The notes beneath the pieces were generated by a model. That model was not told the origin of the DNA, did no database searches, and worked only from the letters and a program-made list of their open reading frames with translations. A stretch of DNA of 64,000 nucleotides from assembly GCA_035578155.1 (NCBI GenBank), contig JAPWDM010000066.1:248001-312000 (forward strand), given 5' to 3'. The stretch comes from Brachynemurus nebulosus. Taxonomy: Eukaryota; Arthropoda; Insecta; Neuroptera; Myrmeleontidae. Position numbers and translations under genes: made by a program. This document shows positions 63,959 to 64,000 of this stretch, in pieces. Numbering within the stretch: the stretch's first letter is position 1; the number at the start of each line of letters is the position of its first letter.

Positions 63959-64000
63959 TTATAAGAGTTAATAAAGTACACGGAAAACTTTTATAAATAA

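Overview
The window looks like gene-poor, repeat-dense insect nuclear DNA. It is very AT-rich, has no operon-like gene packing and no recognisable intact host gene, and carries animal-type transposable-element relics in many superfamilies. The frequent short TAGGTACC/ACCTACC runs and the mix of mariner, Tc1, pogo-like, PIF/Harbinger, hAT, Helitron, piggyBac-like and Penelope-like remains fit an insect, perhaps a hemipteran such as an aphid. The exact lineage is inference. Every open reading frame I could interpret is a transposase or retroelement fragment or is carried by a repeat.

Layout. 0-4.4 kb: the right end of a Harbinger-type MITE, a hairpin-bearing tandem module (forward copy ~0.80-1.29 kb, inverted copy ~3.41-4.0 kb) and, between them, one arm of a foldback family (family FB). 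4.4-8.5 kb: a 4.1-kb noncoding-looking element (family A, + strand). 9.5-14.9 kb: a second FB arm whose (TA)n array is split by a 3.7-kb element with CMC/CACTA-like ends, itself holding three tandem ~475-bp exon-like units. 15.7-16.1 kb: a Harbinger-type MITE. 18.9-22.6 kb: a complete FB element, two ~1.7-1.9 kb arms head to head, one arm carrying a small retro-inserted Penelope-type tail with a 16-bp target duplication. 23.7-27.8 kb: family A again, inverted.

29-34 kb: a piggyBac-like MITE, a pogo-like deletion derivative and a 946-bp hAT element with a perfect 8-bp target duplication. 36.2-37.8 kb: two adjoining satellites, a ~103-bp repeat whose units carry perfect heat-shock-element triplets and a 266-bp repeat. 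38-43 kb: a TTAA-flanked element, an hAT end, a Helitron, then three nested elements (hAT > short family A > 1.1-kb TIR element). 43.2-43.6 kb: a near-perfect 188-bp-arm palindrome. 44.2-46.5 kb: a duplicated 280-bp module, a Harbinger MITE and a HARBI1-like transposase fragment. 46.6-48.4 kb: a partial third copy of long family A.

49.9-55.1 kb: a fully palindromic Tc1-type MITE, a GIY-YIG fragment of a Penelope-like retroelement, two more pogo-like TA-flanked elements and a mariner 3' fragment. 56.9-59.9 kb: a cluster of short family A pieces and a Tc1-type transposase pseudogene with an inverted partial duplicate. 60.9-64 kb: a large Harbinger MITE, an internally deleted mariner with both ends, and a 521-bp MITE with a 5-bp duplication.

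The repeats do not form a pathway. What ties the window together is nesting: FB and family A carry long (TA)n arrays, and these arrays have served as landing sites for later TIR elements, so the insertion order can be read directly. All family names rest on terminal sequences, target-site duplications and short protein motifs recognised by eye. No alignment or database search was run.
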